Assembly (NCBI GenBank): GCA_900543035.1
Contig: UQPV01000009.1
Location: forward strand, 1-64,000
DNA: 64,000 nt
Direction: 5' to 3'
Source of the DNA: an uncultured Solobacterium sp.
GTDB lineage: Bacteria > Bacillota_I > Bacilli_A > Erysipelotrichales > Erysipelotrichaceae
In this document: positions 60,871 to 64,000 of the stretch, piece after piece
How the letters are laid out: every line of letters begins with the position of its first letter
How positions within the stretch are numbered: position 1 is the first letter of the stretch
Translations under genes and position numbers: made by a program
Notes under the pieces: generated by a model
What the model saw: only the letters and a program-made list of their open reading frames with translations
What the model was told of the DNA's origin: nothing
Databases searched by the model: none

Positions 60871-61565
60871 TCCTCCCGCAGGGCATCCAGGATCTTTTCC
60901 CTGAATTCATCCTCATTCAGTCCCGCCGCGGAAACTTCCTGCAGCACGCCGTGATTGAGGATCACGATCTCATCGCAAAGATCAAGCGCAAGTTCCATGA
61001 TGTGGGTCGACAAGATCAGGATGTGGTCTTCCTTCAATGCGCGCAGGATGCCCTTCATCTCTTCGGCAACGACCACATCCAAAGAGGTCAGCGGCTCATC
61101 CAGCAACAGTACATTCGGCCTGGCAATGATGTTGATGAGCATCTGCATCTTGTTCTTCATGCCATGAGAAAAGTCTTTCAGCAGCCGGTCGCGGTCTTCC
61201 GGTTCCATGTTGATGTAGTCAAAGTATTCATCGATGCTTTTTACATCCGCAATGTGCTTTTCATTGATCTCGATGAAAAACTTCAGAAATTCGCGGGCCG
61301 TCAGAAATTCCGGCACGGCCGGTGTGGAAAGCACATAGCCCACATCCTCCATCTGCAGCTCTCGCTCTGTACCGGCCTCGCGCAGACAGAAACGGCCGGA
61401 ATCCACCGGCAGATCCTGATTCAGGCAATTGAACAGCGTGGTCTTGCCAGCGCCGTTTCTGCCCAAGAGCCCATAGATCTTTCCTTTAGGAAAGGTAAAG
61501 CTGATATCTTTCAGCACTTGTTTTTCTTCAAAGTGCTTTTCCAGATGTTCGATCACTAATTCCAT
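60867..61565 (-). CDS. ABC exporter ATPase
   Basis: A 232-residue ATPase with Walker A GRNGAGKTT, a signature region DFSHGMKNKMQ (LSGGQ replaced by FSHGM), Walker [14 protein letters not shown] and H-loop LSTHIM. Such signatures are common in multidrug/peptide exporters. I chose the ATG with GGAGG 8 nt upstream; an ATG five codons earlier is possible. It is the first gene of the ATPase-permease operon. Confidence 0.9.
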   Translation of the reverse strand: MELVIEHLEKHFEEKQVLKDISFTFPKGKIYGLLGRNGAGKTTLFNCLNQDLPVDSGRFCLREAGTERELQMEDVGYVLSTPAVPEFLTAREFLKFFIEINEKHIADVKSIDEYFDYINMEPEDRDRLLKDFSHGMKNKMQMLINIIARPNVLLLDEPLTSLDVVVAEEMKGILRALKEDHILILSTHIMELALDLCDEIVILNHGVLQEVSAAGLNEDEFREKILDALREE

Positions 61566-61617
61566 TGATTTATCCTCCATATCCCTTTGCGGCTATCATA
61601 TCATGGTTACTTTAAAT

Positions 61618-61649
61618 ATCATACCCCCCCCCCCGAGAATTTCTGTCAA
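61618..61649 (-). promoter_or_regulatory. Promoter with 11-bp G tract in the spacer
   Basis: On the minus strand TTGACA (61649-61644) and TATGAT (61623-61618) are both near consensus. The spacer is 20 bp, made of GAAATTCTC plus a run of 11 G (61634-61624). A tract of eight G would give the optimal 17 bp. A second -10, extended TGATATGAT, lies at 61603-61595. Confidence 0.65.
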
Positions 61650-61904
61650 TACGCGGATTCCGCCATCATCAAGTTTTTCCCAACGATGACGGAATGGATC
61701 TGCAGCTCTCGGATGATCGTCCTGATTTCCCCTTATCCCTGATTGACAGATCATCTTTTTTTCATCTTGGTTAGTGTATTTCAGATCTTGACCGTATGAG
61801 ATAAATAAGGGGACAGAATAACGCAAAGTGGGGTGATACATAGAGATTTCTGCCCTTGTATGCATGTTTGACTGAATATGCTATGATAAAAGAAAGGATG
61901 AGAC
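61650..61904. other. Intergenic region between ABC exporter operon and Rpn gene
   Basis: An open frame of 89 codons runs through the G tract on the minus strand but has no ribosome binding site or recognised similarity, so I do not call it. AAAGGATGAG precedes the Rpn start at 61905. I see no other feature. Confidence 0.4.
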
Positions 61905-62912
61905 ATGAACACTTCTGTAGCCCGAACGATCGAGATCAATACCGATCATATCGCCTATGACGCATCCTGCAAACGGCTGCTCAGCGAAAAGCGCATCCTC
62001 GCTTGGATCATGAAATACTGCGTATCTGAATGCAGCGAGATGGATATCGATGACATCGTCAGATGCATCGAGGCTCCTGAGATCTCCTCTGTGCCGGTCT
62101 TCTCTGACGAGACCAACGCACCGCGCATCAACGGCATGAATACCGTTGAGTCCAGCCGTTATGAGGGGACCGTGACCTTTGACCTTCGCTTCGCTGCTTC
62201 GATCCCTTCACCGAAGCGGACGATCTCTTTGATCATCAATGTGGAGGCACAGGCTGATTTCCATCCAGGCTATCCCCTTCCCGCACGTGCAGAGTATTAC
62301 TGCGCCAGGCTGATCTCTGCGCAGAAGGGCACGACATTCGTGGGTTCTCACTACGAAGACCTCAGAAAGGTCTACAGCATCTGGATCTGCACCGAACCGC
62401 CAAAGCACAGAGAAAACTCGATCAGCGCCACATCGAGCGTCATGAAGGGTATCTTGGGCAGGATCAGCAAGCCGCTGGAAGGATACGGACTGCAGTGCAC
62501 CTCGTTCATCATGCTGGGCGATGAAGAGGAAAAAGAAGCGCAGGCGGTGCTGCGTCTGCTGGATGTGCTGTTCACTTCGGAAAAGGAAGTGGCAGAGCGA
62601 AAGCGGATCTTAGAAGAGGAGTTTCACATTCCGATGAACGATAACATAGAAAAGGAGATGGATCATATGTGCAACTTAAGCAAAGGTGTTGAAAACCGCG
62701 GCATTCGCAAAGGGATCCGCATTGGAATGGACCAAGGCATCACGAAAGGCCACGAGGAAGAACGCCTCAATTCGATCAGAAGTCTGATGGAAACCTTGAA
62801 CCTGACGTTAGATCAGGCCATGCAGGCATTGAAGATCCCAAGCAGTGAACGAGAAAAATACTTACAGATGTTCGCACAACAAGAAGATCAGCAAAGGGAA
62901 CGATCCTGCTGA
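61905..62912 (+). CDS. Rpn-family PD-(D/E)XK nuclease/putative transposase
   Basis: A 335-residue protein of the recombination-promoting nuclease type. The N-terminal nuclease core shows NVEAQADFHPGYPLPARAEYY, the Rpn-like E-x-Q motif. A helical tail (MEKEMDHMCNLSKG, then KGHEEERLNSI) precedes a short C-terminal helix pair. These genes are usually present in several copies in gut Bacillota and are often annotated as PD-(D/E)XK transposases. There are no flanking terminal repeats here, so it is not a mobile element by itself. Confidence 0.85.
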   Translation: MNTSVARTIEINTDHIAYDASCKRLLSEKRILAWIMKYCVSECSEMDIDDIVRCIEAPEISSVPVFSDETNAPRINGMNTVESSRYEGTVTFDLRFAASIPSPKRTISLIINVEAQADFHPGYPLPARAEYYCARLISAQKGTTFVGSHYEDLRKVYSIWICTEPPKHRENSISATSSVMKGILGRISKPLEGYGLQCTSFIMLGDEEEKEAQAVLRLLDVLFTSEKEVAERKRILEEEFHIPMNDNIEKEMDHMCNLSKGVENRGIRKGIRIGMDQGITKGHEEERLNSIRSLMETLNLTLDQAMQALKIPSSEREKYLQMFAQQEDQQRERSC

Positions 62913-62920
62913 TCTTCCTT
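62884..62920 (+). terminator. Terminator of the Rpn gene
   Basis: AAGATCAGCA / TGCTGATCTT (62884-62893, 62907-62916), overlapping the end of the coding region, then CCTTCT. Confidence 0.6.
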
Positions 62921-62961
62921 CTGCATGATGGATGATGCGAAAAACGTTCATCGACACATCA

Positions 62962-63000
62962 GGCCGTACAGACGGATCATGTTCATCCATCTGTACGGCC
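62962..63000. terminator. Long inverted repeat between convergent genes
   Basis: A 16-bp stem with one mismatch (62962-62977 with 62985-63000, outer arms GGCCGTACAGA / TCTGTACGGCC) and a 7-nt loop. It sits between the Rpn gene and the PTS gene. The T tract is poor, so its role as terminator is probable but not sure. Confidence 0.5.
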
Positions 63001-63065
63001 CCTTTCCACATGCGTTTCTAAAAAAAGAAACCAAGCATCTCGCTCAGTTTCTTCTTCATCTCGAT

Positions 63066-63494
63066 TTAGATTCCGTCAGTCGGTTCAGCCTGTTCAACCG
63101 GCTTGAACTCATAACGCATGACCTGATCTTTACCAGTATTGACTGCCATGTCAGTCAGCGTTGCCAGTTCTTCAACGAACTGACGGCCCATGTTGACTTC
63201 GATCAGCATCGGCAGGTTGCTTCCGGCAACGACTTCCACGTTTCCACGCGGGAATCCGACTTCTACAGCCGTCTTGAACGGAGAACCACCGGCAAGGTCG
63301 GAGCATACGAGGATGCCCTGGCATTCCTTCAGTTCATCAAAAGCCTTTTCCAGCTTCTTTCTCAGATCATCTACTGAATCGCTGGCTTCGAAGTCGACAG
63401 CGCGGTAGTTCTGCAGATCACCTGCGATCAGTTCCAGTGAGCTGGTCAGCCCGCTGGCGAAATGTCCGTGTCCTGTAACAATTAATCCTAACAT
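63066..63494 (-). CDS. PTS EIIA component, mannose/GalNAc family
   Basis: A 142-residue EIIA of the mannose family. The phospho-His lies in VTGHGHFASG (His 9 or 11), followed by VCSDLAGGSPFKTA. It accepts phosphate from HPr for uptake of an amino sugar or hexose. I start at MLGLIVTGHG, the family's normal N-terminus, with a weak AGAAGAG upstream; a GTG 12 codons earlier has a better AAGGAGA. It follows the isomerase gene on the same strand. Confidence 0.88.
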   Translation of the reverse strand: MLGLIVTGHGHFASGLTSSLELIAGDLQNYRAVDFEASDSVDDLRKKLEKAFDELKECQGILVCSDLAGGSPFKTAVEVGFPRGNVEVVAGSNLPMLIEVNMGRQFVEELATLTDMAVNTGKDQVMRYEFKPVEQAEPTDGI

Positions 63495-63564
63495 TGAATC
63501 TCTTCTGCGCACCGTGCATTCATCCGGCACGCTCTCCTTTCCTCGAATCTATTATACCTGAAAA

Positions 63565-64000
63565 CTAGCGTTTTGTATACGGATGCAGGATAACACCCTT
63601 AACGACGCGGTTGACTTCTCCTGTCGGGCACGGATTGTCCGGTGTGATGCCGTAAGACAGAGACTTGAACAGCGCGATCAGCTGTGCAACCACGATATAG
63701 TCGAATCCGAGGAACATGTTGTCATGCTCATCCTTCATCTCAAACGCGTAAGTGTAATCAACCAGAGAAGCGATCTCATCGTCTTTCTTGTTCATGACCG
63801 CGAGGATCTTGTTGCCCTTACGCTGACCGCTCATCTCTTTGATCAGATCGACTTCGTACTGACGAGTATACGGATCATCACTGACATAAACGACCGTCAG
63901 CGTATCATCGTTGATGATGGACTTCGGTCCATGACGGAATCCCATCGGAGAATCGAAGCATGTGCATACTTTTCCGGCAGTCAGCTCCAGCATCTTCAGC
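63565..64000 (-). CDS. AgaS-type SIS-domain sugar isomerase/deaminase (partial)
   Basis: The C-terminal 143 or so residues of a SIS-domain protein; the gene runs out of the window on the right. LELTAGKV, DSPMGFRHGPKSIINDDTL and SDDPYTRQYEVDL match AgaS-type ketose/aldose isomerases or galactosamine-6-phosphate deaminases. Together with the EIIA downstream it suggests an N-acetylgalactosamine or related amino-sugar operon, continuing outside the window. Confidence 0.88.
   Translation of the reverse strand, partial: LKMLELTAGKVCTCFDSPMGFRHGPKSIINDDTLTVVYVSDDPYTRQYEVDLIKEMSGQRKGNKILAVMNKKDDEIASLVDYTYAFEMKDEHDNMFLGFDYIVVAQLIALFKSLSYGITPDNPCPTGEVNRVVKGVILHPYTKR

Noticed and set aside
61596-61865. 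89-residue minus-strand frame through the G tract
   Set aside because: No ribosome binding site, no similarity I recognise, and it overlaps the promoter of the ABC exporter.
61905-62912. Complete insertion sequence around the Rpn gene
   Set aside because: No terminal inverted repeats or target duplications are visible, and Rpn proteins are nucleases often found without an element.

Overview
The window reads as a chromosomal segment of a Bacillota (Firmicutes) bacterium of fairly high GC. The signs are the cdaA-cdaR-glmM cluster, sucrose PTS genes with a cre box, a CIRCE element on ftsH, a single-chain iron-sulfur serine dehydratase, PadR, LytTR and AgrC-type regulators, a candidate forespore (sigma-G) promoter, and an Rpn-family nuclease. 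A gut Erysipelotrichia-like organism is my best guess, but only Bacillota is well supported. I see no rRNA or tRNA gene, CRISPR array or intact insertion sequence.

Layout. 1-7.2 kb (mostly - strand): a two-component system, then glmM, cdaR and cdaA (cell-wall precursor and c-di-AMP synthesis) and a HAD phosphatase. 7.3-10.4 kb: a YjzC-like small protein, an RluA pseudouridine synthase, and ftsH under CIRCE. 10.4-12.6 kb: an operator-dense leader, a 50-residue peptide, a 144-residue Cys/Trp-containing candidate precursor of lower GC, and a radical SAM/SPASM enzyme, which together look like a ribosomal peptide (RiPP) locus. 12.6-19.5 kb: a signalling island with a LytTR response regulator, a PASTA Ser/Thr kinase and a pseudokinase fused to a solute-binding-like ectodomain, divergent from two overlapping AgrC-like genes in which H-box and ATPase lie on different proteins.

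19.5-30.7 kb: asparagine synthetase, a sucrose regulon (LacI repressor, PTS EIIBCA, sucrose-6-phosphate hydrolase, fructokinase) with paired operators, a nitroreductase, MreB/Mbl, signal peptidase I and L-serine dehydratase. 30.9-35.8 kb: one giant cell-surface protein. 35.9-42.8 kb: a Tim44-like protein, a P-loop kinase, a DUF362 ferredoxin-like protein, TauE and AEC transporters, then malic enzyme and two-subunit fumarase. 42.9-48.1 kb: a PadR regulator and a polyamine transporter operon headed by a cupin-XRE regulator; its PotA has a large insertion. 48.3-50.5 kb: a decayed LysR gene and a LytTR/membrane/lipoprotein operon.

50.6-54 kb: response regulator, ABC transporter and histidine kinase of the peptide-antibiotic resistance type. 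54-58.7 kb: a niacin-type ECF S component, a GNAT acetyltransferase, and a TPP-riboswitch-controlled thiamine-precursor ABC transporter with TatD. 58.8-61.6 kb: a membrane protein and an ABC exporter whose best promoter carries an 11-bp G tract in its spacer, a candidate phase-variable switch. 61.9-64 kb: an Rpn nuclease and the edge of an amino-sugar PTS/isomerase operon.

The strongest candidates for undescribed biology are the RiPP-like locus with its doubled covarying palindrome, the adjacent pseudokinase/PASTA kinase/LytTR/split AgrC island, and the homopolymer-containing promoter of the ABC exporter.
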